A DNA stretch of 64,000 nt from Streptomyces sp. RB17 (lineage in GTDB: Bacteria > Actinomycetota > Actinomycetes > Streptomycetales > Streptomycetaceae): NCBI RefSeq assembly GCF_009604455.1, contig NZ_WEGL01000013.1, positions 62,001 through 126,000 on the forward strand, written 5' to 3'. Made by a program: the position numbers and the translations under genes. The notes under the pieces were generated by a model, which was given only the letters and a program-made list of their open reading frames with translations, was not told the DNA's origin and did not search any database. Positions 43,095-51,991 of the stretch are shown here, one piece after another (position 1 is the stretch's first letter; each line of letters begins with the position of its first letter).

Positions 43095-43742
43095 ATGGAG
43101 TCCCAGGTGCGTGGCGGGACCAGATGGAAGCGGTTCGCTGTGGTCATGGTGCCCAGCGTTGCCGCCACGGCGTGTATAGGTGTCGCCCTCGCGCAGGGCG
43201 CTCTGGCCGCGTCGTTCAGCGTTTCGGGCCAGCAGTTCAAGGTGACGGCCGACCACCTGCACGGCGAGGGCTTCGCCCAGTACGGCGCGGTCGACAGCGG
43301 CTACACGCTCGACGGGCAGAAGACGGCCCACGCCGTCGCCGTCTCGTCGTTCAACGACGCCACGATCACCAACATGTGCCAGTCCGTGGTCACCCCGAAC
43401 GTGCCGTTCCTCGGCAATGTCACCCTCCGTCTGGAGGCCGGTGGCAAGGGGCACGACGCGGTCCAGGCCCACAACCTCTACATCGACCTCGATGACCTGA
43501 ACGCCGACGCGACGTTCAACAACATCGACATCGGTGTGGCCGCCAAGGACGCCAGCAAGGGTCCGGGCATGAAGGGCAACGGCGAGCAGGCCAACCCGTT
43601 CGGCTTCGCCCAGCAGGCCGACTCGGCGGACCTGAGCAACGTGAGGCAGACGGCGTGGGCGACCACCGCCGGCACCTTCAAGCTCAGCGGTCTCCACATG
43701 TCGCTGCACAAGGGCGACGGCGCGGGGATCGAGTGCTACTAG
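43095..43742 (+). CDS. DUF6230 exported protein
   Basis: 215 residues. After a basic N-terminus (RGGTRWKRF) comes one hydrophobic segment (AVVMVPSVAATACIGVALAQ, about 17-36) that serves as signal peptide or anchor. The mature domain (ASFSVSGQQFKVTADHLHG and onward) is predicted beta-rich, with two cysteines (TNMCQSVV and GIECY at the end). AAGGAGG lies close to the ATG. It is the first gene of a three-gene unit with DUF6114 and a Ser-rich exported protein. Function unknown. Confidence 0.88.
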   Translation: MESQVRGGTRWKRFAVVMVPSVAATACIGVALAQGALAASFSVSGQQFKVTADHLHGEGFAQYGAVDSGYTLDGQKTAHAVAVSSFNDATITNMCQSVVTPNVPFLGNVTLRLEAGGKGHDAVQAHNLYIDLDDLNADATFNNIDIGVAAKDASKGPGMKGNGEQANPFGFAQQADSADLSNVRQTAWATTAGTFKLSGLHMSLHKGDGAGIECY

Positions 43743-43752
43743 GCACTCTGTG

Positions 43753-43785
43753 ACGGGCGGGGGAGCCGACGGCGCCCCCGCCCGT
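43753..43785 (+). terminator. Hairpin after the DUF6230 gene
   Basis: Perfect 11-bp stem ACGGGCGGGGG / CCCCCGCCCGT with an 11-nt loop, 11 bases after the stop. The next gene begins 75 bases later, so it may reduce rather than stop transcription into the rest of the cassette. Confidence 0.6.
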
Positions 43786-43859
43786 TCCCACAACGGCCGC
43801 GTTTTCACACGCGGCACACATCACCACCACAGCAACGCCGTACCAGGGAGCTGTTTTCC

Positions 43860-44447
43860 ATGAGCGCCGAGACTCCTGCCGCCGCACCCGGCCAGTTCAC
43901 CCGCCGGAGGCTGCAGTTCCGCGCCTGGCGGGGCACGCGTCCGTTCTGGGCCGGACTCCTCGTCATGCTCGGCGGCTTTCTCATCCTGTACTTCCCGTAC
44001 GCACACCTGCAGCTGGGCCACCTCACGATGACGATGGGGACGCCCGGCGGTTCCAGTTCCCTGATCATCGGTGTGCTGCTCATCGTCCTCGGCATCACCC
44101 TCTGGTTCCAGCGGCACATCCGGGTCTTCGCGGGTGTCGCGGCGATCCTGCTGGCGCTGGTGTCCATCCCGCTGTCCAATATCGGTGGCTTCATCATCGG
44201 CTTCCTGCTCTCGCTGGTCGGCGGAGCGATGGCCATCGCCTGGGGACCGGGCGCCCCGCCGCAGGAGCAGCCGCCCGCCGAGGCGGCCCCGGGCGAGGGT
44301 GGTGCCCCGCAGGCCGCGCCGCTGCTGGAAAAGCGCGCGGACGGGGTGGGCGGCGTCCCCTACCAGGGCTTCGCCGCGTCCGGGAAGAACGACCTGTCAG
44401 GAACGAGCCCGGCCAACGGGGCGAACGGGAGGCACAGTGCCGGCTGA
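43860..44447 (+). CDS. DUF6114 membrane protein
   Basis: 195 residues. Family start RAWRGTRPFWAGLLVMLGGF. Four predicted transmembrane helices: about 30-48, 65-83, 88-106, 108-128. A Pro/Ala/Gly-rich cytoplasmic or external tail follows (PPQEQPPAEAAPGEGG). It overlaps the start of the Ser-rich gene by 11 bases, so translation is coupled. Function unknown; the pairing with DUF6230 recurs in Streptomyces. Confidence 0.88.
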   Translation: MSAETPAAAPGQFTRRRLQFRAWRGTRPFWAGLLVMLGGFLILYFPYAHLQLGHLTMTMGTPGGSSSLIIGVLLIVLGITLWFQRHIRVFAGVAAILLALVSIPLSNIGGFIIGFLLSLVGGAMAIAWGPGAPPQEQPPAEAAPGEGGAPQAAPLLEKRADGVGGVPYQGFAASGKNDLSGTSPANGANGRHSAG

Positions 44448-45795
44448 CGAGGCGACCCGCGGGACCGATGTGGACGGGTCCCGCGAGAGAACCGGGCCCC
44501 GCCACGCGGCTCCCCGAAAGCCGCTGTTCACCAGGTTCCACATGCCGGCCGGCAAGGCGATCGCCTCCGTGGCGATGCCGACGGCGGTGCTGATGGGCAT
44601 GGGCTTCACGTCCTCGCTGGCCCTCGCGGCCGGCAACGGCGGCAGCCCGTCCCCGTCGACCACGTCCAAGAGCCTGACGGCGGACGAGTACAAGGACTGC
44701 GTCAAGGCGCTGGACGGCTCCAAGGACGCCTCGTCCTCGCCGTCGCCCTCCGCCTCGGACAGCAAGGCCGGTGACAGCGCCACGCCGTCGCCGTCGGCGA
44801 GCGACAGCGCCAAGAGCACGAAGGACGCCAAGGGTTCGGACACGACCTCTTCGTCGGATTCAGGTTCCGGCGACAAGGCGACGCCGAAGCCGACCGCGAC
44901 CTCCGGCTCGGACTCGGGCTCGGGCTCGTCGGGTTCGGGCTCCGGTGACACGGCCACGCCCACCCCGTCCGCGTCCAAGAGCAGCGGCGGTCTGCTGGGC
45001 AGCCTCGGCGACACGCTCGGCGGCATCCTCGGCGGTGGCTCGGACTCCGGCGGCTCGTCCGCGAGCCCGACGCCGTCCGCGACCCCGTCGGCGAGCGCGT
45101 CCTCGGACTCCTCGTCCCCGTCGGGTACGTCGTCGTCCGGTTCCAAGGTCACCGACACCCTGGGCGACACCGTCTCCAAGGCCACCAAGACGGTCGGGGA
45201 CACGGTGAAGAAGACCACCGACACGGTCTCCAAGACGGCCGGGGACGCCACCAAGACGGTGAAGGACGCGGCCGGGTCGGTCACGTCGAGCCCGTCGGCG
45301 AGCTCCTCCACCTCGGCGGAGAACTGTCCGGCGGCCACGACCGACGAGAGCGGCGTCGACAACAAGGTGCCGGTGGCGGACGACCCCTGGTACCTCAGCG
45401 CCAGCTCGCTGCTGCTCAAGGGCGCCGACTACCAGGGCATCGTGGAGGTGAAGACGGCGTCCGGCACCACCAAGAAGGTGCTGAAGTACGTCATCTCCGA
45501 CGGCACGGACATCGGCGACCTGCACCAGACGGTGAACGACAAGCTCTCCGGCAAGACCTACCACGTGCAGGCGGCCAAGGGCTCGACGTCCACCATCCGG
45601 GGCGGCGCCACCACGATGTACACCGAGAGCATCTCGGGCAACCTGTTCGGTCTGATCCCGATGACGTTCACGCCCGACAGCCCGCCCCCGCTGAACCTGC
45701 CGCTGATCTACTTCACCAACGTCCACGTGGTCCAGGCGGCACAGTTCGGCGGAAACCTGCACGTGCCCGGCATGCATGTGTACACGACCGGCTGA
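44437..45795 (+). CDS. Exported Ser/Thr-rich protein with C-terminal beta domain
   Basis: 452 residues. A hydrophobic segment (about 39-62, MPTAVLMGMGFTSSLALAAG) follows a basic N-terminus, fitting a signal peptide or anchor. About 240 residues of low-complexity Ser, Asp, Thr, Lys and Gly follow, including Thr/Lys repeats (TVGDTVKKTTDTVSKTAGDA). A structured C-terminal domain (about 305-452) contains DPWYLSASSLLLKGADYQGI, GGATTMYTESISGNLFGLIP and YFTNVHVVQAAQFGGNLHVP. The layout suits a wall-spanning surface protein. GTG start with GGGAGG 5 bases upstream. Confidence 0.82.
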   Translation: MPADEATRGTDVDGSRERTGPRHAAPRKPLFTRFHMPAGKAIASVAMPTAVLMGMGFTSSLALAAGNGGSPSPSTTSKSLTADEYKDCVKALDGSKDASSSPSPSASDSKAGDSATPSPSASDSAKSTKDAKGSDTTSSSDSGSGDKATPKPTATSGSDSGSGSSGSGSGDTATPTPSASKSSGGLLGSLGDTLGGILGGGSDSGGSSASPTPSATPSASASSDSSSPSGTSSSGSKVTDTLGDTVSKATKTVGDTVKKTTDTVSKTAGDATKTVKDAAGSVTSSPSASSSTSAENCPAATTDESGVDNKVPVADDPWYLSASSLLLKGADYQGIVEVKTASGTTKKVLKYVISDGTDIGDLHQTVNDKLSGKTYHVQAAKGSTSTIRGGATTMYTESISGNLFGLIPMTFTPDSPPPLNLPLIYFTNVHVVQAAQFGGNLHVPGMHVYTTG

Positions 45796-45830
45796 CCGGT
45801 CCTGCAAAGCCCGTCCGGGAGCCGCACACA

Positions 45831-45867
45831 GCTGAGGGCGCCCCCTGCTCCAGGGGGCGCCCTCAGC
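45831..45867. terminator. Bidirectional terminator between the Ser-rich gene and pyk
   Basis: Perfect 17-bp stem with a CTC loop, 36 bases after one stop and 27 bases past the convergent pyk stop at 45894. It is long enough to terminate from both sides. Confidence 0.88.
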
Positions 45868-45893
45868 GCCGTACAAGGCCCTTGGGGGGCTTG

Positions 45894-47324
45894 TCAGTTG
45901 TTCGGGGTGCCACCGAGGTGGTGGACGCGCAGCATGTTGGTCGTGCCGGGGACGCCGGGGGGCGAGCCGGCGGTGATGATGACCGTGTCGCCCGCGTCGA
46001 AGCGGCCGAGCCGCGCGACCTCCTGGTCCACCAGGTCGACCATCTCGTCCGTGGTGTTCACGAACGGCACGACGTGCGGCTCCACGCCCCAGCTGAGGGT
46101 GAGCTGGTTGCGGGTGTTCTCGTCCGTGGTGAAGGCGATGATCGGCTGGGTCGCGCGGTAGCGGGACAGACGGCGCGCGGTGTCACCGGACTGGGTGAAG
46201 GCGACCAGGCCCCGGCCGCCGAGGAAGTCCGCGATCTCGCAGGCCGCGCGGGCCACCGAACCGCCCTGGGTGCGCGGCTTCTTGCCCGGCACCAGCGGCT
46301 GCAGGCCCTTGGAGAGCAACTCCTGCTCGGCCGCCTGGACGATCTTCGACATCGTCTTGACCGTCTCGACCGGGTACGCGCCCACGCTGGACTCGGCCGA
46401 CAGCATGACCGCGTCCGCGCCGTCCAGGATCGCGTTGGCCACGTCGGAGGCCTCGGCGCGGGTCGGACGGGAGTTGGTGATCATCGACTCCATCATCTGG
46501 GTCGCCACGATCACCGGCTTGGCGTTGCGCCGGCACAGCTCGATCAGGCGCTTCTGCACCATGGGGACCTTCTCGAGCGGGTACTCGACGGCGAGGTCAC
46601 CGCGGGCGACCATCACACTGTCGAACGCCATCACGACGTCCTCCATGTTCTCCACCGCCTGCGGCTTCTCCACCTTGGCGATGACCGGGACCCGGCGGCC
46701 CTCCTCGTCCATGATGCGGTGCACGTCCTGGACGTCCTTGGCGTCCCGGACGAAGGACAGCGCGACCAGGTCGCAGCCCATGCGGAGGGCGAAGCGCAGG
46801 TCCTCGACGTCCTTCTCGCTCAGCGCGGGCACGTTGACGGCCGCGCCGGGCAGGTTGATGCCCTTGTGGTCGGAGACGACACCGCCCTCGATGACGGTCG
46901 TCTTCACCCGGGGGCCCTCGACGTCCAGGACCTTCAGCTCGACGTTGCCGTCGTTGATCAGGACCTGGTCGCCGCGCGCTACGTCGCCCGGCAGCCCCTT
47001 GTACGTCGTACCGCAGATGTGCCGGTCGCCCGGCACGTCCTCGGTCGTGATGACGAACTCGTCACCGCGCTCGAGCTCGACCGGACCCTCGGCGAAGGTC
47101 TCCAGGCGGATCTTCGGGCCCTGCAGGTCGGCGAGGACGCCGATGGGCCGGCCGGTCTCCTTGGACGCGGCCCGGACGCGGTCGTACCGCGCCTGGTGCT
47201 CGGCGTGGGTGCCGTGGCTGAAGTTGAACCGGGCCACATTCATGCCCGCCTCGATCATGGCGACGAGCATCTCGTGGGAGTCGACCGCGGGGCCGAGAGT
47301 ACAGACGATTTTCGAACGGCGCAT
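45894..47324 (-). CDS. pyk: Pyruvate kinase
   Basis: Final ATP-forming step of glycolysis, phosphoenolpyruvate to pyruvate, cytoplasmic. 476 residues, full length. N-terminus RRSKIVCTLGPAVDSHEML. The metal/substrate segment is NFSHGTHAEHQARYDRVR. The catalytic region VPVIAKVEKPQAVENMEDVV is followed by VMVARGDLAVEYPLEKVPMV. The C-terminal domain ends LRVHHLGGTPNN. S. coelicolor has two isozymes; this position corresponds to pyk2 as I remember it. A 14-bp palindrome lies 28 bases upstream of the start. Confidence 0.97.
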   Translation of the reverse strand: MRRSKIVCTLGPAVDSHEMLVAMIEAGMNVARFNFSHGTHAEHQARYDRVRAASKETGRPIGVLADLQGPKIRLETFAEGPVELERGDEFVITTEDVPGDRHICGTTYKGLPGDVARGDQVLINDGNVELKVLDVEGPRVKTTVIEGGVVSDHKGINLPGAAVNVPALSEKDVEDLRFALRMGCDLVALSFVRDAKDVQDVHRIMDEEGRRVPVIAKVEKPQAVENMEDVVMAFDSVMVARGDLAVEYPLEKVPMVQKRLIELCRRNAKPVIVATQMMESMITNSRPTRAEASDVANAILDGADAVMLSAESSVGAYPVETVKTMSKIVQAAEQELLSKGLQPLVPGKKPRTQGGSVARAACEIADFLGGRGLVAFTQSGDTARRLSRYRATQPIIAFTTDENTRNQLTLSWGVEPHVVPFVNTTDEMVDLVDQEVARLGRFDAGDTVIITAGSPPGVPGTTNMLRVHHLGGTPNN

Positions 47325-47351
47325 GGGGCGATCCTATCGGTTTGTTTCGCT

Positions 47352-47365
47352 ACGGAATATTCCGT
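47352..47365 (-). promoter_or_regulatory. Palindrome upstream of pyk
   Basis: ACGGAATATTCCGT is a perfect 14-bp palindrome, directly continued by TTCCG-TCTGG-CGGAA (47360-47374). It lies 28-50 bases upstream of the pyk start, where an operator would act. The AT-rich centre is unusual for this genome. Confidence 0.55.
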
Positions 47366-47411
47366 CTGGCGGAAGATACAAATGAGTGCCGCACCGCTCA
47401 GGTGCTGCTAT

Positions 47412-48620
47412 TCACTTGTTCTTTCCGACCAGTGCGTAGGTCTGCGTCGCGATCTCCAGTTCTTCATCCGTCGGGACCACGGCCACCGCGACCCGCGCGC
47501 CTTCCGGCGAGATCAGCCGGGCCTCGCCGAAGCGCCGCGCGTTCAGCTCCGGGTCGACGGCCAGGCCCAGGCTCTCCAGGCCCGCGATCGCCGCCTCCCG
47601 CACGGGCACCGCGTTCTCGCCGACCCCGGCCGTGAACGCGACCGCGTCCACCTTCCCGAGCACGGCGTAATAGGCGCCGATGTACTTCTTGATCCGGTGA
47701 ATGTAAATGTCGAACGCGAGAGCGGCCTCTTGGTCACCCTCGTCGATCCGGCGGCGGATCTCCCGCATGTCGTTGTCCCCGCACAGACCGAACAGGCCGC
47801 TCCTCTTGTTGAGAAGAGTGTCGATCTCGTCCATGGACATATCCCCAACCCGGGCCAAATGGAAGATGACGGCCGGATCCACGTCACCGGAGCGCGTACC
47901 CATCACCAGCCCCTCCAAAGGGGTGAGCCCCATGGAGGTGTCCACGCACCGGCCCCGCTCCACCGCGGAGGCCGAGGCGCCGTTGCCCAGGTGCAGCACG
48001 ATCACATTGACCTCGGACGGGTCCTTGCCCAGCAGCCGTGCGGTCCGACGGGAGACGTACGCGTGCGAGGTGCCGTGGAAGCCGTAGCGGCGGATGCGGT
48101 GCCGGTCGGCGATCTTCGGGTCGATCGCGTAGCGCGCCGCCGACTCCGGCATCGTCGTGTGGAACGCGGTGTCGAAGACGGCGACCTGGGGCAGGTCCGG
48201 GCGCAGCCCCCGGGCGGTGCGGATGCCGGTCAGGTTGGCCGGGTTGTGCAGCGGGGCGACCGGGATCAGCCGCTCGATCTCGCCGAGCACCTCGTCGTCG
48301 ATGACGGTCGGCTCGGTGAAGAACATGCCGCCGTGCACCACCCGGTGCCCGATCGCGGCCAGTTCCGGCGAGTCGAGCCCCAGGCCGTCCCGGCCCAGCT
48401 CCTCGGCGACCGCCTTGAGGGCGGCGTCGTGGTCGGCGATCGGCCCGGTGTGCTCGCGGGTGTCGCCGGTGGCCAGGCAGGTGTGCTTCAGCCGGGAGGT
48501 CTGCTCGCCGATGCGCTCCACCAGGCCGACGGCCAGCCGGCTCGCGTCGCGCATGTCGAGCAGCTGGTACTTCACCGACGAGGAGCCGGAGTTGAGGACG
48601 AGGACACGGGTCGCGGTCAC
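47412..48620 (-). CDS. ackA: Acetate kinase
   Basis: Converts acetyl phosphate and ADP to acetate and ATP (reversible); with Pta it forms the acetate overflow and uptake route. 402 residues. ASKHA-fold motifs: RVLVLNSGSSSVKYQLLDMR at the start, GHRVVHGG near 87, RRYGFHGTSHAYVSRR near 175-190 and VIVLHLGNGASASAV near 205. The start is GTG at 48620, where homology begins. It follows pta after 23 bases, so the two form an operon. Confidence 0.97.
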   Translation of the reverse strand: MTATRVLVLNSGSSSVKYQLLDMRDASRLAVGLVERIGEQTSRLKHTCLATGDTREHTGPIADHDAALKAVAEELGRDGLGLDSPELAAIGHRVVHGGMFFTEPTVIDDEVLGEIERLIPVAPLHNPANLTGIRTARGLRPDLPQVAVFDTAFHTTMPESAARYAIDPKIADRHRIRRYGFHGTSHAYVSRRTARLLGKDPSEVNVIVLHLGNGASASAVERGRCVDTSMGLTPLEGLVMGTRSGDVDPAVIFHLARVGDMSMDEIDTLLNKRSGLFGLCGDNDMREIRRRIDEGDQEAALAFDIYIHRIKKYIGAYYAVLGKVDAVAFTAGVGENAVPVREAAIAGLESLGLAVDPELNARRFGEARLISPEGARVAVAVVPTDEELEIATQTYALVGKNK

Positions 48621-48643
48621 GGTGATTCGAAAGCTCTCTGTAC

Positions 48644-50728
48644 TCAGTTGGCGGATGTCTGGGCCTGGATCGCCGTGATGGCGACGGTGTTCACGATGTC
48701 CTGGACGAGCGCGCCCCGGGACAGGTCGTTGACCGGCTTGCGCAGACCCTGCAGGACCGGTCCGACGGCGATCGCGCCGGCCGAGCGCTGCACGGCCTTG
48801 TAGGTGTTGTTGCCCGTATTGAGGTCCGGGAAGATCAGAACCGTTGCCTGCCCGGCGACATCGGAGTCCGGCAGTTTGGTCGCGGCGACGGACGGCTCCA
48901 CGGCCGCGTCGTACTGGATCGGCCCCTCGATCTTCAGGTCCGGTCGCCTGCTGCGCGCCAGCTCGGTGGCCTCGCGCACCTTGTCGACGTCGGCGCCCGA
49001 GCCGGAGGTGCCGGTGGAGTACGACAGCATCGCGATCCTGGGCTCCACGCCGAACTGCGCGGCCGTGGTCGCCGACTGGACGGCGATGTCCGCGAGCTGC
49101 TCGGCGTTCGGGTCCGGGTTGACCGCGCAGTCGCCGTAGACCAGCACCTTGTCGGCCAGGCACATGAAGAAGACGGACGAGACGATCGACGACTCGGGCT
49201 TTGTCTTGATGATCTCGAAGGCCGGGCGGATGGTGGCCGCCGTGGAGTGCACGGACCCGGAGACCATGCCGTCGGCCAGACCCTCCTGGACCATCAGGGT
49301 GCCGAAGTAGTTGACGTCCGAGACGACGTCGTAGGCCAGCTCGACCGTGACGCCCTTGTGGGCGCGCAGCGCCGCGTACTTCTCGGCGAAGGAGTCGCGC
49401 AGTTCGGAGGTGGCCGGGTCGATCAGCCGGGTGTCGCCGAGGTCGACGCCGAGGTCGGCGGCCTTCTTGCGGATCTGGTCCTCGGGGCCGAGCAGGGTCA
49501 GGTCGCACACCCCGCGGCGCAGCAGCACCTCGGACGCGTGCAGCACCCGCTCCTCGGTGCCCTCCGGCAGTACGACCCGCCGCTTGTCGGAGCGGGCCTG
49601 CTCCAGCAGCTTGTGCTCGAACATCATCGGAGTGACCCGGTCGCTGCTGGGGGCGCTCACGCGCGCGGCCAGCCCTGTGGTGTCGGCGTACCGCTCGAAC
49701 AGGCCGAGTGCCCGCTCAGCCTTGCGCGGGGTGGCCGCGTTCAGCTTGCCCTCCAGGGAGAACAGCCGCTCGGCGGTGGGGAAGCTGTTGCCCGTCACGG
49801 AGAGCACCGGGGTGCCGGGGGCGAGCCGGGCGGCGAGGGTCAGGATCTCCTGGCTCGGCACCTCGTTCAGGGTGAGCAGCACGCCGGCTATCGGCGGGGT
49901 GCCGGCGCTGTGCGCGGCCAGCGAGCCGACGACCAGGTCGGCGCGGTCGCCCGGGGTCACGACCAGGCAGCCGGGGGTCAGGGCGCCCAGCAGGTTGGGC
50001 AGCATGGCGCCGCCGAAGACGAAGTCGAGGGCGTCCCGGGCGAGCCCGGAGTCGTCGCCGAGCAGGATCCTCGCGTCGAGGGCATGGGCGATCTGGGACA
50101 CGGTCGGCGCGGACAGCGCGGGCTCGTCCGGGACGACGAAGCAGGGCACCGGCAGCCGGTTCGCGAGCCGCTCGGCGATCTCGTCGCGGTCCTCGCGGGC
50201 GACCCGGTTGGTGACCATCGCCAGCACGTCGCAGCCCAGGCCGTCGTAGGCGCGGTAGGCGTTGCGGGTCTCGGCGAGCACGGACTCGGTGGTCTGCCCG
50301 CGGCCGCCGACCACCGGGATCACGGAGGCGCCGAACTCGTTGGCGAGGCGGGCGTTCAGCGACAGCTCGTCCGGCAGCTGGGTGTCGGCGAAGTCGGTGC
50401 CGAGCACGAGGACGACGTCGTAGTCGCGCGCCACCAGGTGGAAGCGGTCGACCAGCGCGGAGACCAGCTCGTCGGTGCCCTGCTCGGCCTGGAGCGCGGA
50501 CGCCTCGTGGTAGTCCATGCCGTAGACGGTCGCCGGATCCTGCGAGAGGCGGTAGCGCGCCCGCAGCAGCTCGAAGAGCCGGTCGGGGCCGTCGTGCACG
50601 AGCGGACGGAACACGCCCACCCGGTCGACCTGCCGGGTCAGGAGCTCCATGACCCCCAGCTCCACGACCTGGCGGCCGTCACCGCGGTCGATCCCGGTCA
50701 CGTACACGCTGCGCGTCACGTGTGCCAC
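48644..50728 (-). CDS. pta: Phosphate acetyltransferase (long form)
   Basis: Acetyl-CoA plus phosphate to acetyl phosphate and CoA. About 694 residues: an N-terminal P-loop-type regulatory region (about 5-210, with a degenerate loop TGIDRGDGRQVV), a DRTGG domain (about 215-330) and the C-terminal catalytic PTA_PTB domain from about 365 (MMFEHKLLEQARSDKRRVVL). I prefer the GTG at 50728 because AGGA-ACGGA lies just upstream; the ATG at 50740 is in frame and possible. It forms an operon with ackA. Confidence 0.95.
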   Translation of the reverse strand: MAHVTRSVYVTGIDRGDGRQVVELGVMELLTRQVDRVGVFRPLVHDGPDRLFELLRARYRLSQDPATVYGMDYHEASALQAEQGTDELVSALVDRFHLVARDYDVVLVLGTDFADTQLPDELSLNARLANEFGASVIPVVGGRGQTTESVLAETRNAYRAYDGLGCDVLAMVTNRVAREDRDEIAERLANRLPVPCFVVPDEPALSAPTVSQIAHALDARILLGDDSGLARDALDFVFGGAMLPNLLGALTPGCLVVTPGDRADLVVGSLAAHSAGTPPIAGVLLTLNEVPSQEILTLAARLAPGTPVLSVTGNSFPTAERLFSLEGKLNAATPRKAERALGLFERYADTTGLAARVSAPSSDRVTPMMFEHKLLEQARSDKRRVVLPEGTEERVLHASEVLLRRGVCDLTLLGPEDQIRKKAADLGVDLGDTRLIDPATSELRDSFAEKYAALRAHKGVTVELAYDVVSDVNYFGTLMVQEGLADGMVSGSVHSTAATIRPAFEIIKTKPESSIVSSVFFMCLADKVLVYGDCAVNPDPNAEQLADIAVQSATTAAQFGVEPRIAMLSYSTGTSGSGADVDKVREATELARSRRPDLKIEGPIQYDAAVEPSVAATKLPDSDVAGQATVLIFPDLNTGNNTYKAVQRSAGAIAVGPVLQGLRKPVNDLSRGALVQDIVNTVAITAIQAQTSAN

Positions 50729-50751
50729 TCCGTTCCTCATGTCTGATGACT

Positions 50752-50793
50752 TGTACGTCTTGAATGTCGCGTCTGTACGGCTTGAACGTCACG
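50752..50793. promoter_or_regulatory. 20-bp direct repeats between pta and pfkA
   Basis: Two copies (50752-50771 and 50774-50793) agree at 17 of 20 positions, each of the form TGTACG.CTTGAA.GTC.CG. The spacing is 22 bp. They lie just upstream of the pta start and about 160-200 bases upstream of pfkA. Confidence 0.55.
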
Positions 50794-50835
50794 CCGGCGG
50801 CATAAAAATCGCCCACCGAGGTGAGCAGAACCCTC

Positions 50836-50864
50836 TTGACAATACCCCTGCCGCCGGATAAGGC
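50836..50864 (+). promoter_or_regulatory. Possible pfkA promoter
   Basis: TTGACA (50836-50841) and TAAGGC (50859-50864) are separated by 17 bases, a standard sigma-70-type spacing. They lie 88-116 bases upstream of the pfkA start. The -10 element is a poor match. Confidence 0.4.
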
Positions 50865-50951
50865 GCCCGTCAAGTGCCTCGCCGCCTCGGTGGACGTGAA
50901 ACAATCGACACTGGCTCACCGGTAACGACAGCGAGCAGGAGACACAGCACG

Positions 50952-51977
50952 ATGCGCATCGGAGTTCTCACCGCAGGCGGCGACTGCCCCGGCCTGAACG
51001 CCGTGATCCGGTCGGTCGTGCACCGGGCGGTTGCGCAGTACGGCGACGAGGTCATCGGCTTCGAGGACGGCTACCGGGGTCTGCTCGACCGGCACTACCG
51101 CAGCCTCGACCTGGACGGCGTCAGCGGCATCCTGGCCCGCGGCGGCACCATCCTCGGCTCCTCCCGGCTGGAGCGGGACCGGCTGCGCGAGGCGTGCGAC
51201 GGAGCCGCCGACATGGTCGAGGAGTTCGGCATCGACGCGCTGATCCCGATCGGCGGCGAGGGCACGCTGACCGCGGCCCGCATGCTCTCGGACGCGGGCC
51301 TCCCGGTCGTCGGCGTCCCCAAGACCATCGACAACGACATCTCCTCCACCGACCGCACCTTCGGCTTCGACACGGCTGTCGGCGTCGCGACCGAGGCGAT
51401 GGACCGCCTGAAGACCACGGCCGAGTCCCATCAGCGGGTGATGGTCGTCGAGGTCATGGGCCGGCACGCCGGCTGGATCGCCCTGGAGTCCGGCATGGCC
51501 GCCGGCGCCCACGGCATCTGCCTGCCCGAGCGCCCCTTCGACCCCGCCGACCTGGTCAAGATGGTCGAGGAGCGCTTCGACCGCGGCAAGAAGTTCGCCG
51601 TCATCTGCGTCGCCGAGGGCGCCCACCCCGCCGAGGGCACCATGGACTACGGCAAGGGCGAGATCGACCAGTACGGCCACGAACGCTTCCAGGGCATCGG
51701 CACCGCGCTGGCCTACGAGCTGGAGCGGCGCCTCGGCAAGGAGGCCAAGCCGGTCATCCTCGGCCACGTCCAGCGCGGCGGCGTCCCCACCGCCTACGAC
51801 CGCGTCCTCGCCACCCGCTTCGGCTGGCACGCCGTGGAGGCCGCGCACCGCGGCGACTTCGGCAGGATGACCGCGCTCAAGGGCACCGACATCGTGATGG
51901 TGCCGCTCGCGGAGGCGGTCACCGAGCTGAAGACGGTGCCGAAGGACCGCATGGACGAGGCGGAGTCGGTCTTCTAG
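50952..51977 (+). CDS. pfkA: 6-phosphofructokinase
   Basis: Phosphorylates fructose 6-phosphate in glycolysis. 341 residues, group III type common in actinobacteria. MRIGVLTAGGDCPGLNAVIR with the ATP loop, PIGGEGTLTAARML near 101-114, and the catalytic PKTIDNDISSTDRTFGFDTA near 123-142. In the GGEGT motif the residue after the acid is Gly, not the Asp seen in pyrophosphate-dependent enzymes, so ATP is the likely donor. CAGGAG lies 9 bases before the ATG. S. coelicolor has three such genes; this position fits pfkA2 from memory. Confidence 0.95.
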   Translation: MRIGVLTAGGDCPGLNAVIRSVVHRAVAQYGDEVIGFEDGYRGLLDRHYRSLDLDGVSGILARGGTILGSSRLERDRLREACDGAADMVEEFGIDALIPIGGEGTLTAARMLSDAGLPVVGVPKTIDNDISSTDRTFGFDTAVGVATEAMDRLKTTAESHQRVMVVEVMGRHAGWIALESGMAAGAHGICLPERPFDPADLVKMVEERFDRGKKFAVICVAEGAHPAEGTMDYGKGEIDQYGHERFQGIGTALAYELERRLGKEAKPVILGHVQRGGVPTAYDRVLATRFGWHAVEAAHRGDFGRMTALKGTDIVMVPLAEAVTELKTVPKDRMDEAESVF

Positions 51978-51991
51978 GCCGCCCTGTCGTT

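Noticed and set aside
45882..48803. Open frame of 973 codons opposite pyk and ackA
   Set aside because: Both opposite genes are complete, conserved enzymes. The frame is a GC-bias artefact rich in Arg, Gly, Val and His.
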